From Actibacterium sp. (GTDB taxonomy: Bacteria; Pseudomonadota; Alphaproteobacteria; Rhodobacterales; Rhodobacteraceae): DNA of 64,000 bases. Positions 20,169 to 29,431 of this stretch are shown here, piece by piece. Both the position numbers and the translations under genes were made by a program. The first letter of the stretch is position 1; each line of letters opens with the position of its first letter. Location of the stretch: positions 1-64,000 of the forward strand of contig JADQCB010000017.1 in the NCBI GenBank assembly GCA_016278325.1, read 5' to 3'. The notes beneath the pieces were generated by a model that did not search any database, was not told the DNA's origin, and was given only the letters and a program-made list of their open reading frames with translations.

Positions 20169-20696
20169 TCAGCCCGCAACCCAGTCGTGCAGCGTGGCTT
20201 CCAGTTTCGCCCAGTCGGTATATTCCTTGTCTTCGCGCGGATCGACGGTTTCACCCTTCTGCGCGGCAATCCAGCGCATCGCCCAGGACCGGAAGAAATC
20301 GTATTGCGTGAAGCGGAACGCACCGGCGACATGTTCGACCCGGCCGGGGGACCAGCCGGTCTGTTTGGTGAATCGCGCCACGCAATCGGCCAATCCCTTC
20401 CAGTCATCGGGATCATCCCCGGCCGCGGCCAGCGAGACCGACAGGAACAGCGTCGGCATCGCATTCAGCGCATCGGCGTTCCTTTGCGCGAACTCGGCCA
20501 GGTCCGCCTGATACTTGCCGACATGCACCGAACCGGCCAGGATCGCCTTTTCGAACCGCGACAGGTCCAGCTCGCCCGCCTCTGCGGCCGGAACCAGTTC
20601 GATCACATGCGCGGCATCGCTCAGCCGGTCGGCGGCAAAGCGTGCGATCTTGCGGGTCTGGCCTTCGGTCGTGGCATAGACGATGACGATTTTCAT
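20169..20696 (-). CDS. Flavodoxin-fold protein, HemG-like
   Basis: A 175-residue flavodoxin-domain protein resembling HemG, the quinone-dependent protoporphyrinogen IX dehydrogenase. The FMN-phosphate loop is YATTEGQTRKIA near the N-terminus. HemG-like features continue with ILAGSVHVGKYQADLAEFA, the insert region, and the C-terminal GETVDPREDKEYTDW. Alphaproteobacteria usually oxidise protoporphyrinogen with HemJ, so the role here may differ. Start ATG 20696 was chosen for homology. It lies upstream of the lyxose isomerase and downstream of a cytochrome c gene in the same direction. Confidence 0.82.
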   Translation of the reverse strand: MKIVIVYATTEGQTRKIARFAADRLSDAAHVIELVPAAEAGELDLSRFEKAILAGSVHVGKYQADLAEFAQRNADALNAMPTLFLSVSLAAAGDDPDDWKGLADCVARFTKQTGWSPGRVEHVAGAFRFTQYDFFRSWAMRWIAAQKGETVDPREDKEYTDWAKLEATLHDWVAG

Positions 20697-20784
20697 TGGC
20701 GCGCCCTTTCGCGGAACGATGACGTGGTCAATTCTGCCCCGCGCCGCACCCCCGCGCAATGCGGTGGATCAACCCCGAACGCTG

Positions 20785-21231
20785 TCAGAATATTCCATTC
20801 GCCTTCTGCACCGTGCGGACATAGGCGATGATCGCGCCGATATCGGCCTCGGTCAGCCCCTCGACCGGGGGCATGTTGCCGAATTTCCAGTGATGCGCGC
20901 GCACCCCTTGTTGCGGCGCCAGCCTGAAGGCCATGTCGCCGTGATGGCTTGGTTCGTAATACTTGTGGATCAGCGGCGGCCCCTTGCCCTGCCGCCCGGC
21001 GGCATTCTCGCCATGGCACGCGGCGCATTTCGCGTTGAAGGCCAGTTCGCCCATCGCGGCCCGCCCTTCGAGCGGCGGAACCGTGACCTGGACAATAGCG
21101 GCGCCTTCGGCCGGCGCCGAACGGGCCTGCTCCATCGGCGCATGTGCCGGGTCTTGCGAGAACACGGCAAGGGCCGCGGCCCCCACGGCGACGATCACGA
21201 CGGCGGCCAGCGCCAGTTTCTTCCTGTTCAT
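20785..21231 (-). CDS. Membrane-anchored c-type cytochrome
   Basis: A 148-residue periplasmic c-type cytochrome with an N-terminal hydrophobic segment (about residues 7-24) acting as signal or anchor. The heme-binding motif C69-AA-C72-H73 is followed by GENAAGRQGKGPPL, and M120 in FGNMPP is the likely axial methionine. The C-terminal helix is LTEADIGAIIAYVRTVQ. This is a class I mono-heme cytochrome. No oxidase or dehydrogenase gene is adjacent, so the redox partner is unknown. Hemes would be attached by the Ccm system encoded near 39-41 kb. Confidence 0.9.
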   Translation of the reverse strand: MNRKKLALAAVVIVAVGAAALAVFSQDPAHAPMEQARSAPAEGAAIVQVTVPPLEGRAAMGELAFNAKCAACHGENAAGRQGKGPPLIHKYYEPSHHGDMAFRLAPQQGVRAHHWKFGNMPPVEGLTEADIGAIIAYVRTVQKANGIF

Positions 21232-21291
21232 TCGACGACTCGCTTTTGACTGCCGGACCGGAATGACCGTTCCAGCAGGTGGAAAGTCAAG

Positions 21292-22068
21292 TCAGGCGAT
21301 CTGTAGCACCGGCACCGTTTCGCCCCGTGCCCAGGCCCGCACCGCCTTGCCGAAGGCGGTGAACAGCGCGCGCGAAGCCGGGTCGCAGGCCGCCCGGTAT
21401 TCCGGGTGCCACTGCACCGACAGCGTGAATCCGGGCGCATCCTTGACATAAAGCGCCTCTGGCGTGCCGTCGGGCGCATACCCGTCGATCACGATGCGGC
21501 TGCCCGCCGTCTTGATTCCCTGCCCGTGCAGCGTGTTGGTCATCACCTTTTCTGCCCCGAAAAGCCGGGCGAACGGCCCGCCCGGGGTGAAGCTGACCAT
21601 GTGACGCAGGGCGAATTTTTCCTCCAGCGTGCCATCGGGCGGCATCCGGTGGTTCATCCGCCCCGGCAGGTCGCGGATCTCCGGATAAAGCGTGCCCCCC
21701 ATCGCCACGTTCACCTCCTGAAAGCCGCGGCAGACCCCCAGGAACGGCTGGCCGCGCTCGACCAGCGCCCGGATCAGCGGCAGGGCGATGGCGTCGCGGC
21801 AGCGATCGAAGGCGCCATGCGCCTCGGTCGGGTTCTCGCCGTATTCCTCGGGATGGACATTGGGGCGGCCACCGGTGAACAGGAAGCCATCGCAGACATC
21901 CAGCAGTTCCGCGACAGTCACCAGGTTGGGGTCGGCCGGAATCAGAAGCGGCAGCGCCTGAGCCACCTGCGCCACGGCTTCCGAGTTCATCGCGCCCCCG
22001 GCATGCACCTCGTAGCTGTCATTGATCAGGTGATGATTGCCGATGATGCCAACAATGGGGCGCGCCAT
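21292..22068 (-). CDS. Gamma-glutamyl-gamma-aminobutyrate hydrolase family protein (peptidase C26)
   Basis: A 258-residue class I glutamine amidotransferase-like hydrolase of the C26/PuuD family. The nucleophile elbow is GVCRGFQEVNVAMGGTLYPE with the catalytic Cys, and the His partner is in SVQWHPEY. These enzymes hydrolyse gamma-glutamyl amides, for example in the putrescine pathway. I chose ATG 22068 (ARPIVGIIGN), preceded by GAAGAGG; two further in-frame ATGs lie just upstream. No other puu gene is nearby, so the substrate is not fixed. Confidence 0.88.
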   Translation of the reverse strand: MARPIVGIIGNHHLINDSYEVHAGGAMNSEAVAQVAQALPLLIPADPNLVTVAELLDVCDGFLFTGGRPNVHPEEYGENPTEAHGAFDRCRDAIALPLIRALVERGQPFLGVCRGFQEVNVAMGGTLYPEIRDLPGRMNHRMPPDGTLEEKFALRHMVSFTPGGPFARLFGAEKVMTNTLHGQGIKTAGSRIVIDGYAPDGTPEALYVKDAPGFTLSVQWHPEYRAACDPASRALFTAFGKAVRAWARGETVPVLQIA

Positions 22069-22187
22069 GTCCATCCTCTTCAGTTCCATGACAAACAGAT
22101 AGAACGTTTACACGCCCGCGTGAAGAGGTGGCATATCGCACAACGCCTGTGCGCCGCGCATCTGCCTGATTTTCAGGCGCCTCAACC

Positions 22188-22616
22188 TCACGCCTCGCCG
22201 GTCAGGCCGGCCGCCTCGACCCCGGCCATCCCGGCGGTTGCATCATTGTCCGAACTGTCGCCGGTCACGCCCACCGCGCCGATCACCGCGCCCTTGCCGT
22301 CGCGCAGCAGGATTCCGCCCGGAACCGGCACCAGCTTTCCATCAAAGACCGCGCCGGCGGCGGCGATGAAATAGGCTTGGCTATCGGCGCGGGCCATCTG
22401 AGCCGATCCGGGAATCCCCAGCATGACCGAGCCATAAGCCTTGCCATGGGCAATTGCGAACCGGCCCGGGCTGGCGCCATCCTCGCGCTCGAAGGCGATG
22501 ACATGCCCGCCGGCGTCCAGCACAACCACCGACAGGGGCTTGAGCTGCATTTCGCGGCCCTTTTCAAGGGTCTTGCGGATGATGCTGCGCGCGCGGCGCA
22601 AGGAGATCGCGGCCAT
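22188..22616 (-). CDS. GlcG/HbpS family heme-binding-like protein
   Basis: A 142-residue protein of the GlcG/HbpS family (DUF336), compact alpha/beta proteins; some bind heme or cobalamin-type ligands, while GlcG of glycolate operons has no proven function. Family marks are VVVLDAGGHVIAFEREDGASPGRFAIAHGKAYGSVML and VPGGILLRDGKGAVIGAVGVTGDSSDND. The ATG is preceded by AAAGGAAG. It lies 11 bases downstream of malate synthase G, the same pairing as glcG-glcB, which supports a link with glycolate/glyoxylate metabolism. Confidence 0.9.
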   Translation of the reverse strand: MAAISLRRARSIIRKTLEKGREMQLKPLSVVVLDAGGHVIAFEREDGASPGRFAIAHGKAYGSVMLGIPGSAQMARADSQAYFIAAAGAVFDGKLVPVPGGILLRDGKGAVIGAVGVTGDSSDNDATAGMAGVEAAGLTGEA

Positions 22617-22627
22617 GAGGCTTCCTT

Positions 22628-24790
22628 TCACGATGCGGCGGCTTGCGCCTTGAGTTGCAGACGCCGGGCGTGCAGCACCGGCTCGGTATAGCCCGAGGGC
22701 TGTTCGCGCCCCTTGAACACCAGATCGCAGGCGGCCTGAAACGCGATCCCGTCGAAACCGGGCGCCATCGGCCGATAGGCCGGGTCGCCCGCGTTCTGGC
22801 GGTCCACCACCACGGCCATGCGGCGCATCGCGGCCATGACCGTTTCCTTGCTCACCACCTCGTGGTGCAACCAGTTGGCCAGCGCCTGGCTGGAGATGCG
22901 GCAGGTGGCGCGATCCTCCATCAGCCCGACATCGTGAATGTCCGGCACCTTGGAACAGCCCACCCCCTGGTCGATCCAGCGCACCACATAGCCCAGGATG
23001 CCCTGGGCGTTATTCTCGATTTCCTGGGTGATCTGGTCCTCGTCCCAGTTGCGCCCGGTGGCGAGGGGAATGGTCAACAGGTCGGCCAATGTGCCACGCG
23101 CCCCGCCGGCGCGGATCTCGTCCTGCCGGGCGAAAACATCGACATGGTGGTAATGCGTGGCATGCAGCGTCGCCGCCGTCGGGCTGGGCACCCAGGCACA
23201 GGTGGCGCCGGCCTGCGGATGGCCGATCTTGGCCGTCAGCATGTCGGCCATCAGATCGGGCATCGCCCACATGCCCTTGCCGATCTGCGCCCGGCCCTGC
23301 AAGCCGCAGGCCAGGCCGATATCGACATTGCGATCCTCATAGGCGGCGATCCAGGCGGTATTCTTCATCTCGCCCTTGCGGACCATCGGCCCGGCCTCCA
23401 TCGAGCTGTGGATCTCGTCGCCGGTGCGATCGAGGAAACCGGTATTGATGAAGGCGACGCGGTGCCGGGCGGAGCGGATACATTCCTTCAGGTTGACGCT
23501 GGTGCGCCGTTCCTCGTCCATGATCCCCAGTTTCACCGTGTATCGCGGCAGCCCCAGCGCCGCCTCGACGAAGCTGAAGATCTCGTCGGCAAAGGCCACT
23601 TCCTCGGGGCCGTGCATCTTCGGTTTGACCACATAGACCGACCCGGTCAGCGAATTGCGCGGTCCGCTGTCCTTGTTCAGGTCGTGCATCGCGATCAGCG
23701 TGGTTATCATCGCGTCCATCACCCCCTCGAACGCCTCTTCGCCGTCGCGGGTCAGGATCGCGGGGTTGGTCATGAGATGCCCGACATTGCGCACCAGCAT
23801 CATCGCCCGCCCCTTCAACACGGCGGGCCGGCCATCGGCGCCGGTAAAGGACAGGTCGTCATGCAGCCGGCGGGTGAAGCTTTTGCCGCCCTTTTCCACC
23901 TGCTCGACCAGGTCGCCCTTCATCAGGCCCAGCCAGCTGGCATAGGCCAGCGTCTTGTCCTCGCCATCGACGGTGGCCACGCTGTCCTCGCAATCCATGA
24001 TCGACGAGATCGCGGCCTCCATCAGCATGTCGCTGATACCTGCCGGATCATCCCGCCCGACCGGGGTGGCAGGGTCGATCACGATCCGGATATGCAGGTT
24101 GTGGTTCTTCAGAACGATCTCGTCGGGGCCGTCGGCATCGCCAACATGGCCGGCGAAATGCCCCTTTGCCTCGATCGCGGTCTCGGTGCCGTCGATCTGC
24201 ACGCGCAGCGTGCCGCCCGCCACCTTGAACCCGGTCACCTGCGCCCATTTCGCATTGGCCAGCGGCATCACCTGATCGAGGAAGGCCTTGGCCCAGCCCA
24301 CCACCCGCGCCCCGCGTTCCGGGTCATAGCCACCGCCGGCGGGCAGGTCGCCCAGGGCGTCGGTGCCGTAAAGCGCGTCATAGAGCGAGCCCCAGCGTGC
24401 ATTCGCCGCATTCAGCGCATAGCGCGCATTGGTGATCGGCACGACCAGCTGCGGCCCGGGCTGGCTGGCGAATTCCGGGTCGGTCTCCGCCGTTTCGATC
24501 GTGAAATCCGGCCCCTCGGGGACAAGATAACCGATCTCTTCCAGAAAGGCACGATAGGCGGCGGGATCGAACTGCGGGTTGGCGACATGCCAGGCATCGA
24601 TCCTGTCCTGCAAATCCTGCCGCCGATCGAGCAACGCCCGGTTGCGCGGCCCGAATTCGTGGATCAGGCGCGACAGTTCGGACCAGAAGACGCCGGGCGC
24701 CACGCCGGTTCCCGGCAAGGCCTGTTCGTCGATGAAACGCGCGAGCATCGCGTCGACCTTGAGGCCATCCTTTTCAACCCGTGCTGCCAT
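22628..24790 (-). CDS. glcB: Malate synthase G
   Basis: A 720-residue TIM-barrel enzyme condensing glyoxylate and acetyl-CoA to malate. The length and insert mark isoform G. Recognisable regions are [49 protein letters not shown] (glyoxylate/metal side) and [23 protein letters not shown]. The ATG is preceded by GGAGGGAACAG; upstream codons reach into the leader and are not conserved in type. A promoter with an overlapping inverted repeat lies about 45-80 bases upstream. It forms an operon with the GlcG-like gene; glycolate oxidase genes are not in the window. Confidence 0.97.
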   Translation of the reverse strand: MAARVEKDGLKVDAMLARFIDEQALPGTGVAPGVFWSELSRLIHEFGPRNRALLDRRQDLQDRIDAWHVANPQFDPAAYRAFLEEIGYLVPEGPDFTIETAETDPEFASQPGPQLVVPITNARYALNAANARWGSLYDALYGTDALGDLPAGGGYDPERGARVVGWAKAFLDQVMPLANAKWAQVTGFKVAGGTLRVQIDGTETAIEAKGHFAGHVGDADGPDEIVLKNHNLHIRIVIDPATPVGRDDPAGISDMLMEAAISSIMDCEDSVATVDGEDKTLAYASWLGLMKGDLVEQVEKGGKSFTRRLHDDLSFTGADGRPAVLKGRAMMLVRNVGHLMTNPAILTRDGEEAFEGVMDAMITTLIAMHDLNKDSGPRNSLTGSVYVVKPKMHGPEEVAFADEIFSFVEAALGLPRYTVKLGIMDEERRTSVNLKECIRSARHRVAFINTGFLDRTGDEIHSSMEAGPMVRKGEMKNTAWIAAYEDRNVDIGLACGLQGRAQIGKGMWAMPDLMADMLTAKIGHPQAGATCAWVPSPTAATLHATHYHHVDVFARQDEIRAGGARGTLADLLTIPLATGRNWDEDQITQEIENNAQGILGYVVRWIDQGVGCSKVPDIHDVGLMEDRATCRISSQALANWLHHEVVSKETVMAAMRRMAVVVDRQNAGDPAYRPMAPGFDGIAFQAACDLVFKGREQPSGYTEPVLHARRLQLKAQAAAS

Positions 24791-24839
24791 TTCTGTTCCC
24801 TCCCGGACTGGATGCAAGGCGCATGATTGCCGCGAAGGA

Positions 24840-24869
24840 TTAGAAAACTTGTTTACGATAGGCAACAAG
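24840..24869 (-). promoter_or_regulatory. glcB promoter with overlapping operator-like repeat
   Basis: On the minus strand TTGTTG (24868-24863), a 17-base spacer and TTCTAA (24845-24840) form a sigma70-type promoter about 50 bases before glcB. The inverted repeat CTTGTT-N10-AACAAG (24848-24869) overlaps the -35 box and spacer, where a repressor would act. Confidence 0.4.
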
Positions 24870-24892
24870 GCGCTGCATGAAAATCGCCGGAT

Positions 24893-24911
24893 TGGACAAA
24901 AAACCTGTCCA
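24893..24911. promoter_or_regulatory. Inverted repeat upstream of the glcB promoter
   Basis: TGGACA-N7-TGTCCA, a perfect 6-bp repeat about 25 bases upstream of the -35 box proposed for glcB. It could be an activator or repressor site, or part of the 3' end of the small membrane-protein transcript. No T-run follows it. Confidence 0.3.
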
Positions 24912-24934
24912 GTTTGCCAAATAAAGCCGAATGT

Positions 24935-24953
24935 CGTTGCCTCGGGGGCAACG
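24935..24953 (-). terminator. Hairpin downstream of the small membrane-protein gene
   Basis: A 7-bp stem CGTTGCC/GGCAACG with a 5-base loop lies 6 bases past the stop of the 65-residue gene on the minus strand. It is followed by a mixed AT-rich tail with TTTATTT. It is a plausible weak terminator. Confidence 0.35.
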
Positions 24954-24958
24954 CCTGG

Positions 24959-25156
24959 TCACTCGGGCACCGGCTCGGCGCCGATGCCCGGCTCGATCTG
25001 CGTCTCGGCGCCCGCGGGCTCATCGCCCCGCATGAAAGCCGTGCCAAGGACCACCAGCAGGATCACCACGGCCGCGGCGATCGACAGGCGGATCGCGCGC
25101 ATGGCCGGCTTGTGTTGCGCTTCTTGCTCTTGCGGGTCGGTATTGTTTGCTGACAT
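24959..25156 (-). CDS. Small single-pass membrane protein, unknown function
   Basis: A 65-residue protein with a charged, glutamine-rich N-terminus (residues 2-18), one hydrophobic helix (about 24-41, RLSIAAAVVILLVVLGTAF) and an acidic, proline-rich tail. The start has an excellent ribosome-binding site (AGGAGGGAAC). I do not recognise a family. It is divergent from pepN, whose coding region begins about 100 bases away, and is followed by a terminator-like hairpin, so it is probably a separate short transcript upstream of glcB. Confidence 0.6.
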   Translation of the reverse strand: MSANNTDPQEQEAQHKPAMRAIRLSIAAAVVILLVVLGTAFMRGDEPAGAETQIEPGIGAEPVPE

Positions 25157-25254
25157 GTTCCCTCCTGCACGGGCAGTTAGGATCGCGGCCGCAGTTGAAC
25201 AACCCCGGCCCCGTGCCTAGTCTTCGCCTTAGCCTGTCCCAGCCGGAGATCACG

Positions 25255-27804
25255 ATGAAAGACGCCACGCCGCAAGCCGTCCACCTGGCCGATTACACAG
25301 CCCCCGGCTGGCTGGTCGACGAGGTCCGACTGACCTTTCGCCTGGCGCCGCGGGACACGCGCGTGATCTCGCGGATCGTCTTTCGCCCCAATCCGGATGC
25401 GCCCGGGCAGGATTTCTTCCTGCACGGCGAACAGCTCGACCTGATCGGGGCCTGGATCGACGGCCAGCCGGTGCAACCGCGGATATCGGCATCCGGCCTG
25501 ACCTGCACGGTGCCCGACGGCCCCTTCGTCTGGGAGGCCGAGGTGCGGATCGCCCCGGAGGAAAATACCGCGCTGGAAGGGCTTTACATGTCGAAAGGAA
25601 TGTATTGCACCCAGTGCGAGGCCGAAGGGTTCCGCAAGATCACCTTCTACCCCGATCGTCCCGATGTGATGGCCCCTTTCACGGTGCGGATCGAGGCGCC
25701 GGCCCCGGTTCTGTTATCCAATGGCAACCCGGTGGAGCGCGGACAGGACTGGGCCGAATGGCACGATCCCTGGCCCAAGCCGGCCTATCTGTTCGCGCTC
25801 GTGGCCGGCGACCTGCTGGCCGAGAAAGGCAGCTTCACCACCCGGTCGGGACGGGTGGTGCAGCTGAACATCTGGGTCCGCCCCGGCGATGAGGGCAAGT
25901 GCGCCTATGCGCTGGACGCGCTCAAACGCGCCATGAAATGGGACGAGGAGGTCTATGGCCGCGAATACGATCTGGACGTGTTCAACATCGTCGCCGTGGA
26001 CGATTTCAACATGGGCGCGATGGAGAACAAGGGGCTGAACATCTTCAACTCCAAATACGTCCTTGCCAGCCCCGAAACCGCGACCGACGACGATTTTGCC
26101 CGGATCGAGGCGATCATCGCGCATGAGTATTTCCATAACTGGACCGGCAACCGCATCACCTGCCGCGACTGGTTCCAGCTTTGCCTGAAGGAAGGGCTGA
26201 CCGTGTTCCGCGATCAGCAGTTCTCGGGCGACATGCGCAGCCAGGCGGTCAAGCGGATCGAGGACGTGATGGCCCTGCGCGCCCGCCAGTTCCGCGAGGA
26301 TAACGGCCCGCTGGCGCATCCGGTCCGGCCTGAAAGCTATGTCGAGATCAACAATTTCTACACCGCGACCGTCTATGAAAAGGGCGCCGAGGTGATCGGC
26401 ATGCTCAAGCGCCTGGTCGGAGAGGCGCAGTATCGCAAGGCCCTGGCGCTGTATTTCGATCGCCACGATGGCGATGCCGCCACGATCGAGGATTGGCTGC
26501 GCGTGTTCGAGGACACCACCGGGCGCGACCTGACCCAGTTCCACCGCTGGTACACGCAAAGTGGCACGCCACGGCTGAAGGTCAGCGATGACTTCACGAA
26601 TGGCACCTATACGCTTCATTTCGAACAGGAAACGCCCCCAACGCCGGGACAGCCCGACAAGCGGCCCCAGGTGATCCCGATCGCCGTGGGGCTGCTCAAC
26701 CCGAACGGGGACGAGGTGGTGCCGACCACCATGCTGGAAATGACCGGGGCGCGGCAGAGCTTCCACTTCGAGGGGCTTTCCAGCCGGCCGGTGCCGTCGC
26801 TTCTGCGCGGGTTCTCGGCCCCGGTGATCTTGCAGCGCGAAACCAGCACCGAAGAACTCGCGTTCCTGCTGGCGCATGACACGGACCCGTTCAACCGGTG
26901 GGAGGCCGGCCGAATGCTGGCCAAGGACGTTCTGATGCGCATGGTCGCGGATGGCGCCGCACCCGGGCCGGCCTATCTGGACGCGCTGCGCATGATGGCC
27001 GGGGACGAGGCGCTGGACCCGGCCTTTCGCGCGCTGGCGCTGCGACTGCCCTCCGAGGACGACATGGCGCAGTCGCTGCATGACAGCGGCATCACGCCCG
27101 ATCCGCTGGCAATTCACGCCGCGGGCGAGAAGCTGAAGGCGGCCGTGGCCGGGCACCTGTCGGACATGCTGCCGCGGCTTTACGGCGCCATGATCTGCCC
27201 CGGCCCCTATTCGCCCGATGCCCGCGCCGCCGGGCGGCGTGCCTTGCGGCAGGCTGTGCTCGGCCTCGTCTCCCGGCTGAACGACGGCAAGCTCGCGGCG
27301 CGCCAGTATCACATGGCCGACAACATGACCGACCAGCTGGGCGCATTGTCCGCCCTTCTGGCGATCGGTCGCGGCCAGCAGGAGGTTGCCGCCTTTTACC
27401 GGCAATGGTCGGGCGATCGGCTGGTGCTGGACAAGTGGTTCGCGTTGCAAACGGGCATGGCAGCGCCGGACCAGGCCGCGCGCGTTGCGACTTCGCTGAC
27501 CGCGCATCCCGATTTCGACTGGAAAAACCCGAACCGTTTCCGCGCGGTGATCGGCGCCTTGTCGATGAATGCCGCGGGGTTTCACGACCCGTCGGGCGCG
27601 TCCTATGACCTGGTGGCGGACTGGCTGATCCGGCTGGACGCCATAAACCCGCAGACCGCGGCGCGCATGTCCACCGCCTTCGAGACCTGGCCGCGTTACG
27701 ACGCCGACCGGCAGGCGCTGATCCGAAGCGCGCTGGAACGGATCCGCGATCGCCCGGAACTGAGCCGCGACATGTCCGAAATGATCGGCCGGATGCTGGG
27801 CTGA
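25255..27804 (+). CDS. pepN: Aminopeptidase N
   Basis: An 849-residue M1 family zinc aminopeptidase that removes N-terminal residues from peptides in the cytosol. The substrate-recognition motif GAMEN is at 254-258, zinc site HEYFH at 290-294 with the third ligand E313 in CLKEGLTVF, and the catalytic Tyr region is ATVYEKGAEVIGML. The C-terminal all-helical domain typical of gammaproteobacterial-type PepN follows. GGAGATCACG precedes the ATG. The open frame continues upstream to 25147 but the extension is not family-like and crosses the divergent promoter region. Confidence 0.96.
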   Translation: MKDATPQAVHLADYTAPGWLVDEVRLTFRLAPRDTRVISRIVFRPNPDAPGQDFFLHGEQLDLIGAWIDGQPVQPRISASGLTCTVPDGPFVWEAEVRIAPEENTALEGLYMSKGMYCTQCEAEGFRKITFYPDRPDVMAPFTVRIEAPAPVLLSNGNPVERGQDWAEWHDPWPKPAYLFALVAGDLLAEKGSFTTRSGRVVQLNIWVRPGDEGKCAYALDALKRAMKWDEEVYGREYDLDVFNIVAVDDFNMGAMENKGLNIFNSKYVLASPETATDDDFARIEAIIAHEYFHNWTGNRITCRDWFQLCLKEGLTVFRDQQFSGDMRSQAVKRIEDVMALRARQFREDNGPLAHPVRPESYVEINNFYTATVYEKGAEVIGMLKRLVGEAQYRKALALYFDRHDGDAATIEDWLRVFEDTTGRDLTQFHRWYTQSGTPRLKVSDDFTNGTYTLHFEQETPPTPGQPDKRPQVIPIAVGLLNPNGDEVVPTTMLEMTGARQSFHFEGLSSRPVPSLLRGFSAPVILQRETSTEELAFLLAHDTDPFNRWEAGRMLAKDVLMRMVADGAAPGPAYLDALRMMAGDEALDPAFRALALRLPSEDDMAQSLHDSGITPDPLAIHAAGEKLKAAVAGHLSDMLPRLYGAMICPGPYSPDARAAGRRALRQAVLGLVSRLNDGKLAARQYHMADNMTDQLGALSALLAIGRGQQEVAAFYRQWSGDRLVLDKWFALQTGMAAPDQAARVATSLTAHPDFDWKNPNRFRAVIGALSMNAAGFHDPSGASYDLVADWLIRLDAINPQTAARMSTAFETWPRYDADRQALIRSALERIRDRPELSRDMSEMIGRMLG

Positions 27805-27916
27805 ACGTCGGCGCACGCGGTTTTTTGCCGCTTTCTTGCACGGCGTCATTGGCCCGCGGGGACGTTCGGGATATGAAACACGGTAAGGTGCACGTCGTCA
27901 GGACAATAACGGCAAC

Positions 27917-28810
27917 ATGGTCACGAGGCGCATGAAGGAACGAATCGACCCGCTGATCGAGGAGCGCGCCCCCTGGCTGTTCCGCGACCACCCATGGAGC
28001 GCGCCGTCCCGGCACGTCCTGACCCGCCTGCTGGGCTATCCGCGCACGGTCGCCCTGGGCGAGGCGCTGCAGGATTACAGCGCATCGACCATCATGGATG
28101 AAATGGCCCGTCTGCTGGCGCGCGACGTCCAGATCAGCGGGATCGAGAACATCCCCCGCTCGGGGCCGGCATTGATCGTGGCCAACCATCCGACCGGCAT
28201 CGCCGACGGGATCATGTTGTGGAAGGTCTTGTCGCCGGTCCGGCCCGACCTTTTCTTCTATGCCAACAGCGACATCCTGAAGGTGTTGCCGCAGATGGAC
28301 GCGGTGATCGCGCCGGTGGAATGGCGGCCCGAAAAGCGCAGCCACGGCAAGACGCGCGAGACGATGGCCTATACCCGCGCGGCAATGGACAAGGGCCGGG
28401 CGGGGGTGATCTTTCCCTCGGGGCGCCTGGCCAAGCGGCGCGGGCTGCGGCTGCATGAGCGTCCCTGGATGGCATCGGCGGCAATGATCGCGCGCAAGTT
28501 CGACGTGCCGGTGGTGCCGGTGAACATCCGGGCGCGCAATTCGGCGCTGTTCTACCTGTTCGACCTGATCCACCCGACGCTGCGCGACATCACCTTGTTC
28601 CACGAGACCCTGAACAAGGCGCGCCAGCCCTATCGCGTGACCGTCGGCCCGCCGATCGCGGCCGCGGCGCTTCCGGGCACATCCGATGCGGGAATCGAGG
28701 TGATGCGCCGGGCGACACTGGCACTGGGCGGGCGCTATGCGCCGACCGTCAGCCTGGTGGACAGCACGCGCCGGCCGGGCTGGGCCCGCGCCCTTTCGAG
28801 CAGCACCTGA
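27917..28810 (+). CDS. Lysophospholipid acyltransferase family protein (PlsC-like)
   Basis: A 297-residue protein with a PlsC/GPAT-type acyltransferase domain, acting at the inner membrane on a glycerolipid or related acceptor. The catalytic block is NHPTGIADG (H91, D97), with five residues between His and Asp rather than the usual four. The motif III equivalent is FPSGR at 166-170, and VPVVPVNIRARNS matches motif IV. The start has no clear ribosome-binding site; ATG 27932 is an alternative. It is convergent with the lipoprotein gene, 18 bases apart. The acyl acceptor cannot be assigned; ornithine-lipid or lipid A related substrates are possible. Confidence 0.82.
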   Translation: MVTRRMKERIDPLIEERAPWLFRDHPWSAPSRHVLTRLLGYPRTVALGEALQDYSASTIMDEMARLLARDVQISGIENIPRSGPALIVANHPTGIADGIMLWKVLSPVRPDLFFYANSDILKVLPQMDAVIAPVEWRPEKRSHGKTRETMAYTRAAMDKGRAGVIFPSGRLAKRRGLRLHERPWMASAAMIARKFDVPVVPVNIRARNSALFYLFDLIHPTLRDITLFHETLNKARQPYRVTVGPPIAAAALPGTSDAGIEVMRRATLALGGRYAPTVSLVDSTRRPGWARALSSST

Positions 28811-28828
28811 GGCGCCGGCCCACGGTTC

Positions 28829-29431
28829 TCAACCCCGGCAATAGCTTTGCGACGATGTCCAGGCGGCCATCTCGCGCCGCTTTGCCGCGCTGTGGAACGG
28901 CCCCCAGTCGGCGGCGATTCCGTCGCCCCCCGCCGCGACCACGCCATCGCGCGCAACGGTGCGCGCCGCGATGCGAATCGCGCAGGACAGATTCGCCGCC
29001 CCGTCCTTCAAGTCCTCGGCCGATCTGGCCGTGCAGCCATAGCCGCGCGCGGTGGCCGGCGCGATCTGCACCAGCCCGACCCAGCGGCCATCGCCGCCCA
29101 CCGCCGCCGGGTTCCAGGTGCTTTCGTGTTTCGCCAGGGCCGAGAACAGGCCGGCCCAGAACGCCCGGCGATCCTGCACCGTGGCCTCGGCATAACCGGG
29201 GCACCATGTCTCGATATCGGCGGGAACGAGTTCCGCCAAAGTCGCGCCGTGGCCTTCAAGCGCGGCTAGCGACGCGCGCGTCCAGGCCCGTGCCTGTGCC
29301 TCGGGGCGCTGCGCGTCCCAGCGCATCGGCGGCAGGATCGAGGCGGGCGCGTTGTCCCGCCTGGACACGGGCGCCGTGTCGCAGGCCGTCAGCGCAATGG
29401 CCATGCCGATCACCGCGAGCAATGCTTTCAT
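28829..29431 (-). CDS. Lysozyme-like (SLT-type) transglycosylase lipoprotein
   Basis: A 200-residue lipoprotein. The signal sequence ends in lipobox LTAC with C17 as the lipidation site, so the protein is anchored in a membrane facing the periplasm. The rest has a lysozyme-like transglycosylase appearance: SALAKHESTWNPAAVGG carries the probable catalytic Glu, followed by WVGLVQIAPATARGYGC, equivalent to the GLMQI/P-T-A region of Slt enzymes. It likely cuts peptidoglycan glycan strands. The open frame extends upstream to 29608, but the lipoprotein signal fixes the start at 29431. It is divergent from gatB. Confidence 0.8.
   Translation of the reverse strand: MKALLAVIGMAIALTACDTAPVSRRDNAPASILPPMRWDAQRPEAQARAWTRASLAALEGHGATLAELVPADIETWCPGYAEATVQDRRAFWAGLFSALAKHESTWNPAAVGGDGRWVGLVQIAPATARGYGCTARSAEDLKDGAANLSCAIRIAARTVARDGVVAAGGDGIAADWGPFHSAAKRREMAAWTSSQSYCRG

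Noticed and set aside
22164-22178. Hairpin GCCTGA-TTT-TCAGGC downstream of the GlcG-like gene
   Set aside because: The stem is short, the loop is three bases and no T-run follows on the minus strand, so a terminator call is not supported.
22643-24826. 727-codon open frame antisense to malate synthase G
   Set aside because: Shadow frame opposite a full-length enzyme, with no recognisable domain.
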